NCBI RefSeq assembly: GCF_007744075.1
Contig: NZ_CP036266.1
Span: 2,244,501 to 2,308,500, forward strand
DNA length: 64,000 nt
DNA from: Gimesia chilikensis
GTDB taxonomy: Bacteria > Planctomycetota > Planctomycetia > Planctomycetales > Planctomycetaceae
Direction of reading: 5' to 3'
Shown piece by piece: positions 40,472 to 55,400 of this stretch. A program made the translations under genes and the position numbers. Under the pieces are notes generated by a model that worked only from the letters and a program-made list of their open reading frames with translations, was not told the origin of the DNA and made no database searches. The first letter of the stretch is position 1, and each line of letters starts with the position of its first letter.

Positions 40472-43400
40472 TCAGAGGATAATGCTCATGTCGTCGCTTA
40501 GATCGGTAAAGAACTGATCGGCTTCGGTTTCCCAGGCCGGTAACTTGCGGACTCCGGGAACCAGGCTGTCTTCCATCCATCCACTTTCTTCGTGATCGTA
40601 ACCCAACAGGTGCCCCAGTTCGTGCATGATCACCGACCAGAGATCAACTCTCTCGGCGGCATCGCTGTCCGGCAGGGCGATCAGTGTCAGGTCAGAGGAT
40701 TCAGTGAACTCGTCGTGACTGGTGGGAGTCGCATCAATGAACCAGCCATACCCGGCGGCATTGCTGTCGATATAGATGGTGTTACCAGCAGCTCGTCCCA
40801 AGGTGTCGCCGGCCAGGTCGGTTACCTGAATATTGATCGATTCCAGTTTCTGACTTTCGACTGGTGAAACCTGAGAACTGACGTCTTCGACTGCACTGTC
40901 GAGCATACTCTGAGCAGTCGTCTGTTTGAGAGGCTCGACGATCAACGGGGGTTCAGCCTGGGACTCGACCGTCAGAAGATTATTCCAGACCTCGGGATAG
41001 CTTGAAGCATAGTTGACCTGATCTCTGCCTTCCCTGGTTTTATTGTAATTCGAAGCAAAGAGGAGTAAGTCTTTGAATTCGACACGATCATTCTGGTTCA
41101 GGTCTGCAAACCAGGCGTAGTCTGAGTCAGATTGACTGGGGATTGAATTGTAGACGCTGGCAAACAGCAGCAGGTCGCGGAAGTTAATTCGATTATCGTC
41201 ATTCAGATCGTAGGGGTTTGCCCAGATTTCTGTTCCAGCGAATGCTGCGGGAACCGTGTCGAGAGCGATATCATCTACTAACGTCACCTGTGGTGTATTG
41301 ATTTCGAATTCCAGATCATACGGTCCGATACTCTTGTTTTCCAGGTCGAGTAATACCTGGTCCTCGCCTGCGGGTTCGAACTTGATACGTGCGAAGAGCA
41401 GATACCTGTCCGACCCTCGTTGTGTCTCGGTGGTTTCCGCGTGAAGGTTACTGATAATACCACTTGCGTCATCGATCAGTCCCGTCTGGTTTTGAGTAAA
41501 GGCTCCTCCAAATTCAATTTCACTCGCGGAAGTGTATTGTGTCTGATAGCTGAAATCCAGACTGGTGGAGAAGATGCCCTGGGAGGTTGGGTTGAGTGCA
41601 TCGACCCAGATTTCAACCCAGTAGGTAGACCATTCATCAACCCAATCCCGACCTGCGGGAAGAGTCAACACCTCTCCTGCGCTCGTCGTATTCGATGGCT
41701 GACTCACAATTCGCAGGTGCAGCTCTGCAGTCACGCGGTCATCATCCCTGATGGTGACCTGACCCTGGCTATCCGTCAGGATGACATTCCGACCAGCCGA
41801 CTGCATTCCAGAGAGATTGACGAGCAATGTTTCATGTGCTTCGATCAATGGGGAATCGACGATGGGGATCGTAATTGTTTTGCTGAGCTCACCCGGATTG
41901 AAAGTGAGCGTGCCGGTGGTGTTCTGGTAATCGTCGGGGGCACCAGCTGTCTGGTCGGACGTGGCATAATTGACGGTCACAGTGGTGTCGACTGGTTGGT
42001 CGAGGGAGACGGTGAGGGTGGCGGTGCCTGCATCTTCGTCTACTGTCACATCATCGATGGTCATGGCGGCCTGGTCGTCGTCCTGAATGGTGACCTGCGC
42101 CTCGGAGTCAGAGATGCTGACGTCACGTCCACTTGCCTGAAGTGCAGAGAGAGTAACCAGGAAGGTTTCATCGAGTTCGACGAGGTTTGAATCGACGATG
42201 GGGATGGTGATTGTCTGACTTAGCTCTCCCGGATTGAAGGTCAGTGTGCCTGCGGTGCTTTGATAATCATCGGGAGCACCGGCACTCTGGTCGGAAGTTG
42301 TATAATCCACAGTTACAGTGGTGTCGATGGGTTGATCGATTGAGACGGTAAGGGTGGCAGTACCAGCGTCTTCGTCGACGGTCAAATCATTGATGGAGAT
42401 GGCTGCCTGGTCGTCGTCCTGAATGGTGACCTGGGCCTGCGAATCAGTGATAATCACATCGCGTCCGCCCGCCTGGAGACCTGAGAGTGAGACCAGGAAG
42501 GTTTCATCCAGCTCGATGATGTTAGAGTCGATAATGGGGATGGTAATCGTCTTGCTGAGCTCACCCGGATTGAAGGTGAGTGTGCCGGTGGTGGTTTGAT
42601 AATCATCGGGAGCACCGGCGCTCTGGTCGGACGTGGCATAATTGACGGTTACAGTGGTGTCGACCGGTTGATCCATCGAAACGGTGAGGGTAACAGTGCC
42701 GGCGTCTTCAGCAATGGTGACATCATCGATGGTGATAGCGGCTTGATCGTCGTCCTGAATGGTGACCTGAGCCAGGGAGTCCGTGATGATGACATCACGT
42801 CCGCCGGCCTGAAGAGCTGAGAGAGAGACCAGGAAGTATTCATTCAGCTCAATTGTGTTTGAATCGATAATGGGTATCGTAATCGTCTTAATCTGTTCTC
42901 CCGGATTGAAGGTGAGTGTGCCCGAGACGCTCTGGTAATCGTCAGGGGCTCCTGCAGTCAGGTCGGAAGTTGCATAATCGATATACACATTGGTGTCAAC
43001 TGGCTGATCCAACGAGACGGCGAGAGTGACAGTGCCCGCATCTTCGTCGACAGTGACATCATCGATGGTCATAGCCGCCTGGTCGTTGTCCTGAATGGTG
43101 ACCTGGGCCTGCGAATCGGTGATGCTGACGTCACGTCCGCTTGCCTGAAGCGCAGAGAGCGTGACCAGGAAAGTTTCATCGAGTTCGACGCGGTCTGAAT
43201 CGACGATGGGAATGGTAATCGTCTTGCTCTGTTCTCCCGGATTGAATGTCAGTGTTCCGGTGGTGGTCTGATAATCGTCGGGGGCACCAGCTGTCTGGTC
43301 CGAGGTGGCATAATCGACGGTTACTGCAGTGTCGACGGGTTGGTCCATGGAGACGGTGAGGATGGCGGTGCCGGCGTCTTCAGCAATGGTGACATCATCG

Positions 43401-46400
43401 ATGGTGATGGCCGCCTGGTCATCGTCCCGAATGGTGACCTGTGCCTGGGAGTCAGAGATGATGACATTCCGTCCGCTTGCCTGGAGTGCAGAGAGCGTGA
43501 CCAGGAAGGTTTCATCGAGTTCGACGCGGTCTGAATCGACGATGGGAATGGTAATTGTCTTGCTTTGTTCTCCCGGATTGAATGTCAGCGTACCGCTGGT
43601 GTTCTGGTAATCTTCGGGAGCAACGGCTGTCTGGTTGGAAGTCTCATAGTCAATGATCACAGTCGTATCGACGGGGTGATCCATCGAGACGGTGAGCGTG
43701 ACGGTGCCCGCATCTTCATCGATGCTGGTATCGTTAATGGAAATGGCGGCCTGGTCATCATCCTGGATCGTGACCAGAGCCTGATCATCGGTGAAGACGA
43801 CCTGGTGTCCATTGGATTGGATTCCCGACAGGGTTACCAGAAATTCTTCATCTACTTCAACCACTCCGTTATCGACCAGCGGAATGCTGATATTCTTGAG
43901 TTGCTCACCAGGATTAAAGGTCAAGGTGCCGAAAGTGGTGAGATAATCGTCGGGGCTGTCGGCAGTCTGACTGACTGTTGTGTAGTTGACCGTGATGGTC
44001 GTCTGAACCGATTTATCAAGAATCACGGGGATGACCACTGTGCCATTGTTTTCGTTGACGGTCCGGTTTGAAATCTGGAATGTAGCGACATCATTATCAG
44101 CAATCGTAACTGTACCAGTATCCTGGATGAGGCTGGCTTCGACGGAGGGGTTCGAAATTACAACCGAAAAGGTTTCCGTGGCCTCGACATTGGTATCACC
44201 GATGATGTCAATCGAGATGGTTTTTGTTTGTGTGCTTGAGGCCGCGTTATTATCAAACAGGATAGTGCCAGAATATGCCAGGAAGTCGGAGCCTGCCAGA
44301 GCAGATCCGGAGAGGGTGTCGATGTCGAGCGAAATAGGGTCGGCGTGCAGGCCCGGGATGATACCGGTGGCAGTGACGGTGAGTTGGAGTGTCTGAGTAC
44401 CGTTGTCATTCTCGGTGATGGTTGCATTGTCGATCGAGAAGGTCGGGACCTGTCGATTGAAGCTGAATACGTTCCCTCTGTTGTCGTATTCATTATACAG
44501 AGCTGCTACTACAAGATTGTTGTTATTCAACGCAACGGTAGCACCAAATCCAAGCCCGAGCAGATCAGAGGAGGCGGGATAGCTGAGTTTGGTTTCATGA
44601 TAGAGATCCCAGCCGGCAGAACCATCGAAGAGGAACACTGAAGTCTTATTCGTTCCTACGGCAAGCAGATTGCCATCCAGAGCGAGACTGGAACCGAACA
44701 GGAAATAACTGTTCTGATCAGCTTGTGTCAATTTGATTTCTGATGGATTAGTCCAGCCACCACTGCCATCAAACAGGTATACGGCTCCTGATTTTTCGTT
44801 TGCTCCAGAATGGTAAGGCGCAGAGACGGCAATCGTATTTCCATCGATGGCAACGGAGGAGCCGTAGCGATCTCCGGTTTGCAGGTCAGAGGCGTCGAGG
44901 ATGGTTTCTATTGCCGAATCCCAACCGGTGACGCCCTTTTCATAGAGATAGGCCCCACCCCGATTTTGTTTCGCTTCAGCACCGACGACCAGTTTGTCAC
45001 CATCCAGGTCGATGGAATAGCCAAAATGGTCTTGCGCACTTCCGTCAGAAGCTGCCAGAATCGATTCTGTGGGCAGGGAAGTGGACCAGTCAGATCCGTT
45101 TCTCGTGTAGACATAAACCGCTCCGGAGGAGGGGGCGTTCCCGTTTGCCACAGTACCACTGACCACGATGGTATCGCCCTGGATCGCTAATGCCGTGTTG
45201 GCCGTAATTGAGTCCTGGGGAATCGAACGCGACAGTCGTGATAACAGGGGAGTGACTGTCGGGGCGGTGGTAGTCCAGTCAGAGCCATTCATTTCATAAA
45301 TGTAAACCTCTGCTGTGGAGTCATCCATAATGGCATTAATGAGAATTGTACTGCCATCGATGGCGAAGGTTTCGCCGAAGAGACGAGTCTGCTCAGGATC
45401 TGGTGCGGTCAATGCCGTGGTGTATTCCCAGAAATCATCGTTTTTATCCGCAGGAGTTCCTGCGTCGTTCCGGGTATAGAGGAAGACCACTCCCTCGGGA
45501 GAGAGGGGGGAATCGGAACGTGGTGCCGAGATCAACATGTATTGATCTGAAGTCACAATCGATTCTCCGAAGAAATCGCCAACATTGTGTGCGGTCTGGG
45601 AGTCGGTAGGACTGAGTTCACTTGCCAGCGTCCAGGTGTCAGGGGCGGACGACTGGTAAACAAATACGGCACCACTTTCTATCCCATCCCGACTGATTCC
45701 TGGAACTCCCGCCGCAATTGTACTACCAGAGATCGCCACCGTATCTCCAAAACTGAGCGACTCTGTAGAGTTGATGGATTCCATCGTCACGGTCATGGTG
45801 CTGGTGTCCCAGTCGGCGCCACCTTTGGAATAAATGAAGATAGAACCTGCATCACCGGCGCCGGGAGAGCCGACAACCAGTTGCTGATCGGAGAGAGAGA
45901 CCGAAGTCCCGAAATAATCATAAGCGGCTGAGCCTGTGAGTTTGATTTCGTCGGGTGGAAGGCTATTCCAGTCGGCTCCATTACGGGAATAGAGATAGGC
46001 GGCGCCGGTACCGGTGCCAAATTCGTGAGCCTGATGTGAGCCAACTACGATTTCAGAACCATTGGTACTGACTGAGCCTCCAAAATATGTGTTGCTGCTG
46101 GCATCAGAGGCGGTCAGTTTTACTTCAATCGGAGGACTGTCGATCCAGTTGTCCCCGCTTCTGGTATAGACGTAGGCGGCACCTGAGTTGGTACCATTGG
46201 CCCCATTACGGGAATCACCTACAACAATCAGGTCGTCATAAATGGAAACTGCGACTCCAAAATCCGTATTGGCAGCCGAATCAGAGGGAATCAGCTTGCG
46301 GACATCTGCCGTCGACCAGTTACTGCCGTTCTTTTCGTAAATATAAGCGGCGCCACCACTGGAAGCACCGGAGCTGTCTCCCGGAACGCCGACAACGATT

Positions 46401-49400
46401 GTGTTTTCGTAAATCGAGACGGCATCTCCAAAGTAAACGGCATTAGTATTGATCGGGTCTGCCAGAATTTCCATTTCTGGCGCTGCGGTTTTCCAGTCAG
46501 AACCAACTCTCGTATAAACGAAAACCGCTCCCGTGTGATAATTATTGAAACTGGCCTGCCGGGCACCAATCACGATCGTGTCACCGTCGATGGCGACGGA
46601 GGTTCCGAAGCGTGCCCCAACCGAGTAATTCGTGAGCTGTGACATGTCGGGAAGTATGCTGGTCTCGTATTCCCACGTGTCATCGCTCTGGTCTGCCGGT
46701 GTGCCCTGCTCGTTTCTGATATAGATATAGACCGCACCGTTGTCTTCACCGCTTGCTGAGTTCAGTGACGATCCCACGACCATTACATCTCCATCAATGG
46801 CGATGGCATCATCTCCCAGGCGGTCACGTGTATGATTGCTGAAATCGGGGGGAGTGAGGAAATCCTGGTTGAAGCTGAAATCGGAATCATCGTTGATGAG
46901 TACCGCTGTGCCATCCAGAACAGCAACGTCACCAGCCAGAGTGCTGCCACCTGTCGGATTGGTCAAACGTCCCAGGATGGTTTCTGACAGTTCTTTAATT
47001 GTGTCCGCGTTCACGGAAACCAGGGTTGAAGCGGTCTGCTCCAAGGCGGTCGGACTGGCTGAAAAATTAAAGGTATAGGTTTTGGGAGTGTAATCTTCGC
47101 CGGCAGTCGCTGTGCCATCGGCGGTGGTAAAGCTGACCGAAGACGCAAAATTCAGGTCACCGGCTATGCTGCCGGTCCGGGTGATCACGAAGCGGACGTT
47201 GCGGGTCCCTGAATCTCCTTCGAAGAATAACTGATCTCCCGTGATACTGAATACAGAATCAGGAGGATGATTGATAATTGTTACAACCCCCTGACTGTCG
47301 CCTATGATGACATTGCGTCCCTGATTTTGCAGATTGGTCAGGTTGACGACAAACGTTTCCTCGGGTTCGAGCAGACCAGCATAGATCAGGGGGACGGTGA
47401 TCGTTCTCGTTGATTGTCCCGGATTAAAGGTGAGCGTACCTGAACGGGTCTGGTAGTCCTCCGAACTGACAGCGGTCTGATCGACGGTTGCATAATTTAC
47501 GCTGATCGCGGTGTCGACCTCTTTGTCGAGAGAGACGGTGAGTGTGGCGGAGCCGGCATCTTCGTCTACCGTAACATCGTCGATCGTAAGCGATGCCTGA
47601 TCATCATCCTGAATGGTGATCTGGCCCTGAGCATCGTCAAACACAACGTTCAAATTAGGGGCCTGTATGTTTGACAGGGTGACCAGGAAGTTTTCATCTA
47701 TTTCCACCAGGTCAGAATCAATGATGGGAATAGTGAAGGTTCCCGACAGATCACGCGAATTGATAATCAGCGTGCCGGATGTCGCCTGGTAATCTTCAGG
47801 ACTGCCGGCCGTCTGGTCCGATGTTGTATAATCAATACTGATCTGCCCATCCACCAGTTGGTCGAGGGTGACGGTAAGCATAGCGGTGCCAGCGTCTTCA
47901 TCTACAGTGACGTCATTGATCGAGATCCGTGCCTGGTCATCGTCGAGGATGGTGACTTCGATCGTATCTTCAGGGATCAGGACATCTCGACCACTGGCTT
48001 CCAGACCACTTAAGATCAGATAGAAGGATTCCGTCGTCTCCACATTAGCGGAATCGACGATGGGGATGGAAATGGTCTTTTGTACTTCACCCGGGTTGAA
48101 GGTGATCGTGTTGACGGTGAACTGGCCGATGAAATCATCGCTGTCATTCGTCGATCTGTCATACAGGGAATAATTGACAGTGACACTGGTATCTACGGGT
48201 TGATCGAGTGTCACAATGACCTGTGCATTACCGACATCTTCATTAACAGTCAGATCATTGAGCAGAATGCGTGCCTGATCGTCATCCTGGATTGTGATTT
48301 CTCCCTGGCTGTCAGTGATGACGACATCGCGTCCATTTGCCTGTAATCCGGAAAGATTCACCAGCAGACTCTCATTGAGTTCCACGAGATCTGTATCGAT
48401 AATGGAAACCGTAATGGACTGGGACTGCACTCCCGGGTTAAAGGTCAGGGTACCTGCGGCGGTTGTATAATCATCCGGGCTGACCGCGGTCTGATCCACC
48501 GTGGTGTAATCGACGGTTATGGTCGAGTCGATGGGATTGTCGAGCGAGACGGTGAGCGTGGCGGTACCGGCGTCTTCGTCTACTGTCACATCATCGATTG
48601 TGATCGCCGCCTGGTCATCGTCCTCGATGGTGATCTCGCCCTGGCTGTCTGAAATGACGACATTTCGTCCAAAAGCCTGCAGACCGGAAAGATTGACCAG
48701 CAACTTTTCATCGATTTCGACCAGATTCGAATCGACAATCGGGATCGTAATGGATTTAGACAGTTCTCCGGAATTGAAAGTCAGCATGCCGGAGGTGGGC
48801 TGATAGTCCTGGGATTCCAGCGCCGTCTGATCTGCAGTGCTATAGTTGACACTGATGGCGGTATCAACGGCAACGTCGAGAGTAACGGTCAGGGTTGCGG
48901 TATTGGCGTCCTCGTTAACTGAGACATCATTGATGGAGATGTTCGCCTGATCGTCGTCCTGAATCGTGATGATCTGTCCTTGAGAGTCAGAAAAGACGAC
49001 ATCCGCTGTACCAGCCTGGATGTTGCTGAGATTGACCAGCAGAAATTCGTCTAACTCCACGAGTTCCGAATCGATGATCGAGACCGTAATGGTTTTTGAT
49101 AGATCGCCTGGATTGAAAGTCAGTATACCTGATTTTGCATGGAAGTCGTCCGGGCTGTGGGCTGACGCGTTGACGGTTGTGTAGTTGACGGTAACCGTGG
49201 TTGCCACAGGCTGATCAAGCGAAACCGTGAGTGTGGCGGTCCCTGCATCTTCATCTACAATGGCATTGTTGATCGACAATGCGGCCTGATCATCGTCCTG
49301 AATGGTGACCACTGCCTGATTTCGAGAAATTATGACATTGCGACCATTGACCTGCAGCCCGGAAAGGCCGACCAGGAACGACTCATCACCCTCTACCAGA

Positions 49401-52400
49401 GCAGAATCGACGATGGCTACCTGGATCTCTCTGGTCTGTTCACCCGGGTTAAAGGTCAGTGTCCCCGAGGTTCCCAGGAAGTCATCGTTGAGGGCGGCAC
49501 TTTGTGCGGCGGTATTATAATCAAGGCTGATAACAGTATCGACGGGGTGATCCAGCGAGACGGTCAAGGTGGCGATCCCTGCGTTCTCATCGACGCTGAT
49601 GTCAGCGATTGAGATGCCGGCCTGGTCATCGTCTGTAATCGTAACTGACCCCTGGGTGTCGGAGAGAATCACATTGCGACCCACGGCCTGCAGGTTGGAA
49701 AGATTGACAAGCAAGCTTTCGCTGCCTTCAACGAGATCTGTATCGGTGATCGGAATTGTAATGATCTTTAACTGTTCTTCCGGATTGAAAGTCAGTGTGC
49801 CTGAGGTCGCGGTATAGTCATCGGGGCTGATGGCAGACAGATCTGCGGTTGCGTAATCGACGCTGATGGCAGTATCCACGGGTTGATCGAGTGAGACGAT
49901 CAGGATGGCGGTACCGGCATCTTCATCTACTGAGATGTCATTGATCGTGATCGCGGCCTGATCATCATCCTGGATGGTGACCTGGCCCTGGGAATCCGTG
50001 AAAATGATATTATACGCAGGCCGAATGTTGGTCAGGCTGACCAGGAAACTTTCATCGAGTTCGACCAGATCCGAATCGATAATGGGAATGGAAATGGTCT
50101 GGGTGGATACTCCCGAACTGAAGCTCAGGGTGCCGGAGGATGACTGAAAATCAGTCGGGCTGCTCGCAGACTGGCTGGTGGTATAGTAATCTACCTGGAC
50201 GGTACCCGAGACTTGTTCATCAAGTGTCACGGTCAGTGTGGCGGTCCCCGCATCCTCATCAACGGAAATGTCGTTGATGGAAAAACGGGCCTGGTCATCA
50301 TCGTGGATTGTGATTTCAGCATAACCATCGCTGATAATGATATCTCGCCCTTTCTTGTCCTGTACACCGATGGAGAAGCTAAAGCGTTCGTCCGCCTCGA
50401 CGAGTGCGGAGTCGATGATTGAGACTGGGACCGTTTTCGACAGTTCACCGGGATTAAAGGTGATGGAACCGTTGGCGTAAACGTAGTCGAGCCCTTCAGT
50501 GGTATTGATTTCCATTGTGATATAGGTCACGTCGATCGCAGTGTCGATGGGTTTATCGAGCGTGATGACGACAAACGCGGTTCCCACATTTTCGTCAACC
50601 GCTAAATCAGTGACTTGAAAACCAGCCTGATCGTCATCTTGAATCGTGATCTCGCCCTGGCTGTCAGCGATGACGACATCGCGTCCATTAGTCTGTAATC
50701 CGGATAGATTGACCAGCAGTTTCTCGTCCAGTTCCACCAGATCGGTGTCGATGATGGAAACGATGATTTCCCGGGACAATACACCGGGGTTGAATGTCAG
50801 AGTGCCTGAGGTCGCGGTATAGTCATCGGGACTGACTGCAGACAGATCTGCGGTCGCGTAATCGACACTGATCGCTGTATCAACGGGTTGGTCGAGCGAG
50901 ACCGTCAGCGTTGCGGTTCCAGCGTTTTCATTAATGGAAATGTCGTCAATGGTCAGCGCAGCCTGATCGTCATCCTGAATGGTGATGGTCGCTTCTGCAT
51001 CAGAGATCCGGGCGTGTCCCGTGACGTTGAACAACTCGATTCCGAAGGTTTCGTCTGCTTCGACAAGCAAATCACCAAAGACGCGGATTGATATGGTCTG
51101 TGTCTGGCTGGTTGCCGTCGGTTCGCTTGCAAAGGTGATCGTGCCGGTGGTGTTTTCGTAATCGCCTCCCACGATGGTTGCGAGGCCATCGATTGTGCGG
51201 AAGTCAACGGTCGCACCATAGACCAGATCACCGGGTTTCGTGGCTGTGCGGGTCACAGTGAGAGTGACCATGTGGGAACCATTGTCCGTTTCAGTGACGC
51301 TGGCGTCTTCAATGGAAATGGTTGGATTCTGAGGCAACCCATAGACATAGATTGAACCTGCATTGGGCGAATAATCATCGTCATACTTGGCTGCAATCAA
51401 GATTGTGTCATTCGAGACGGCGAGGTTACGACCAAAATTAATTCCGGTCGTGGGAGACGGATCACTGAATTTCTGTTGTTCAACCCAGGTCTGATTCTCT
51501 TGTTGGAACAGGTAGGCGGCTCCGTTGTAGAGAACTCCGGTTGGATCGCTGGAGCTACTGATAAAGATCTGGTGATCCTGGATTTTTACACTCACGCCGA
51601 ATAATGAATCCGCGGCGGCATCAGAAGCCGTCAAAGTCTGGATCGGGTTCCATAAACCGCTGTTGTGATCGAGTTGAAATAGAATGGCCTTGCCGGCGCT
51701 TGCCGGCTGACCCGGTATGGAGATCGCACCAACCAGCAGCAGATCTCCTTCCAGGCTGACCGAGGTACCAAAGGTTCCCTGATCGACAGGAGTGGGGTCT
51801 TTCAGTTTCTGAGTCTGTGTCCAGTTTCCATCCTGTTCATTAAAAATATAAACGGCACCACTGCGGTATTCCGTTTCCGAGTCTAAACGGGCACCGATGA
51901 CAATTGTCGAATTTTCAATATCGACTGAACTGCCAAAGTTGGCGACAGGAGCAGCGTCGTTTGCGACCAGTTTTGCGGTTTGCGTCCAGACGTTGTTTTC
52001 ACGTTTGAAGACGTATGCAGAGCCGGTATAAACATCGGTAGATCTGGCGCCAACTACGATGGTGTCGTTCTCGATGGCAACCACATCGCCGAAATAGCCG
52101 TTGCCGATCGTATCTGCTACGTGCAGTTCCTGCTGGAATGACCAGATTCCATTCGAGCGGGTGAATACGAAAACGGAGCCTGCGTTCTCTGCGGTTTCAT
52201 CGCCATAGAGGGCTGCTACTACAGCGGTATCACCACTGATGGCCACCACGTGTCCAAAGCGGTCTGAAGTGTTATTGTCGGCATCCGGTGCGAGTAGCGT
52301 CGCCTGATACTCCCAGGTGTCATCGCCCGTGTACTCGGGAGTTCCCTGATCATTTCTGACATAGATAAAGGCGCCTCCCTGGTCGGAATAGGTCGCATCC

Positions 52401-55400
52401 CAGCCCGGTGCACTGGAAATCAGCGTGTCACCATCTACGGCGAGACTGAAACCAAAATGGTCATCAGGATGTCGTGATCCGATGGAATAAATTTGGGATT
52501 TCAGTTCATAGTCTCCGATGTCGTCATCTTTGATGGTGACCGTAGCCAGATCGTCTGGCAGGAAAACATCAAGTCCGCCCGCCTGCAGATTACTTAACTG
52601 GACGAGGAACGTTTCCGGCAGCTCTACCGGGGTGCTGTCGACCAGATCAATTTCGATGATTTGTGACAGCTCACCCGGGGTGAAAGTCAGACTGCCGGTC
52701 TGGCTGAGATAATCATTCGTCGCGGTGGCACTCTGGTCAACTGTAGTGTAATCGAGGGTGACAGTTGTGCTGACAAGCGCATCGAGAACCACTGTTAAGC
52801 GTGCCTTTCCAGCCGCTTCATTAACGATGACATCATTGATTGAGATCGTGGCCTGGTCATTGTCCTCAATCGTGATCTGCGCAGTATCGTCATCAAGGCG
52901 ACCGTAACCGGTGAGGTTGGAAAGAGTGACAGAAAATTCTGCGTCGAGCTCGACAATTCTGTCGCCCGGAATTTCGATAGTGATGATTTTTGTCTGTGTG
53001 AGGACCGTAGGATCCCCATTGAAGGTAAGGGTGCCGGAACTGGCCAGGTAATCATTTCCGGCCGCGGTTGCGGTTCCATCGGTTGTGGTAAAGTCCACCG
53101 TTGCCGGGAGCAGGAGGTCTCCCGCAGTGACAGCGGTCCGGGTGACTTCCAATGAAACAAAACGCGAACCGTTATCGCCTTCCGTAATTACAGCATCACT
53201 GACAGTGATGGCGGGGGCCTGGGGAGCGTAATAATAGATGGATCCGGTATTATCTGCCCCTTCATCATCATAGTAGGCACTGACGAGCAAAGCACCATCT
53301 GTGACGGCGAAGGCCTTTCCAAAGTAATCATCGTCGGCGGCATCAGGGGAGATGAATTTCTGGGACTGAACCCAGGTGGCTCCCTGTTTTACAAACGTAT
53401 AAACTTTACCGTTGTTGGTGGCGGTATCGGCATCTCGCAGTGAGCTGATTACGAGCAGGTTATTTTTGATTTCTACCCGGTATCCAAAGTAAGCATTCGC
53501 ATTGCCATCGTCTGGAGTCAAGGTCTGTGTTTCGCTCCAGATTCCGGTGTCTGTATCCAGGGTAAACAGGTATGCCTTACCACTGTAAGGTGCCGTCACG
53601 AATGTGGCGGGGTTACCGACCACGAGGTTCTCACCTTCGAGCGATAACGAACTGCCAAAAAATCCATTGGGGACGATTTGAGAGCTTTTCAGCTTCTGGG
53701 TCTCGACCCAGTTTCCGCCAAACTTCTGGAAGATGTAGACCGCACCACTCTGAGAGAGGTATTCCGAGTCCCGGTAGGCGCCAATGACAAGCGTGGATCC
53801 TTCAATTTCGATGGCATTACCAAACTGCTGGCCCGTGACGGCATCGGAGGCCGTCAGTTTGGTGACTTCCGACCAGACTCCGTTGTCACGCTGGAAGACA
53901 TAGGCGGCTCCAGTGTAGGAATTGTTGCGTACGGTTCCCACAACAATGGTGTCTCCGTCAATTGCCAGTTTTTCACTAAATGAATCATTGGAAACGGCAT
54001 CGGAGGCCGTCAATTCCTGCTGCAGGGTCCAGTTCGTACCCGAACGAGTGAAGACATAGACGGAACCGCTGCCAATGACGCCGTCATCTCCTGAAATTGC
54101 TCCTACTACGGCCGTGTCGCCGCTGATCGCCACTGTAAAACCAAAACGGGCGAGAAAGGCGGGGTCGGGAGCGAGCAGCGTGGCCTGGTACTCCCAGGTG
54201 TCGTCAGACAGGTCGTCATGGGTTCCCTGCCGATTGCGGACATAAATAAAGGCGGCGCCCTGGTTAGTGACATCTTCCCAGAAAGGCGCACCGACAATCA
54301 TCGTGTCACCGTCGATGGCCATATCATTTCCCAGGTGATCTCCATCGGAGATGGTACCTTGTGCCTGGAATTTCGACTTGAACTCGAAGTTGTAGAGCCG
54401 ATCGTTATCCTGAATCGTGACCGTACCGGTGTTGTCCAGCAGGCTCGCATTAAAACCGGTGCTTTGTAGATTGCTGAGAATGATATCGAATGAATCCTCC
54501 AGCTCAGCCAGAGCGTCCTCAATAATATCAACCGTGATGGTCTGAGACTGCTGGCCTGCAGAAAAACTCAGGGTGCCACTGGTGGCGGAATAGTCGGTAC
54601 CGGCGATGGCCGTTCCCTGACTGGTGGCATAGTCGATGCTCAGATTTCCTGGAACTGGTTGATCGAGAGTGACTGTGACCGTGGCAGTGCCATCGGCTTC
54701 ATTGACAACGACATCAGAAATCGAAAGGTTGACGGTGTCGTTATCGTTGATTGTGACAGTTGCAGTTCCCTGGGAGAGATCTGAAGCGACCGAAGGATTT
54801 GACAGTGTCACAGCGAATGTTTCCGCCAGTTCGACTTTGGTATCTCCGTTGATCAGAATTGAGATCGTCTGCGACTGGGTGGCCAGGGGGGAGTCTTCAT
54901 CGAAATACAGCGTGCCTGTCAAAGGCTGATAATCGTTGTCTGCTGTAGTCGCGGAACCGTCTACCGTGCTGAAATCAACCGAGATCGGCTGGTTGTACAG
55001 TCCGTCCGGAATGTCGGTGACGGAAACCGTGAGATTCAAAGTCTGAGTGCCGTTATCATTTTCAGTAATGCTGGCATCATCGATGCTGAACGTGGGGGTC
55101 TGCTGATTGTAGCTGTAGACTGAGCTGATCGTAGTACTCTCATTATACAGGTTAGCGACTGCCAGACTGTAACTATTCAGAGCGACGACTTCACCCAGTC
55201 CGAGATTGTATAATTCTGAAGAAGAATCGTAGTACAACTTTGATACGTTCAGAGGGTCCCAGCCCGAGAGATTTTCATAGAGGTAAGCGCTGTATCTGTC
55301 GGTGCCGACGATGAGAGTATTGTTGTCCAGGTCGATACTGGTTCCAAAGTAATTGTAACTGTTTCCATCGGTAGACGATAAAAACGTTTCCGTGAGGTTA

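Noticed and set aside
41734..43750. Regular repeats considered as a CRISPR array
   Set aside because: The unit is 336 bp and coding throughout, with conserved protein domains; no short direct repeats with unique spacers.
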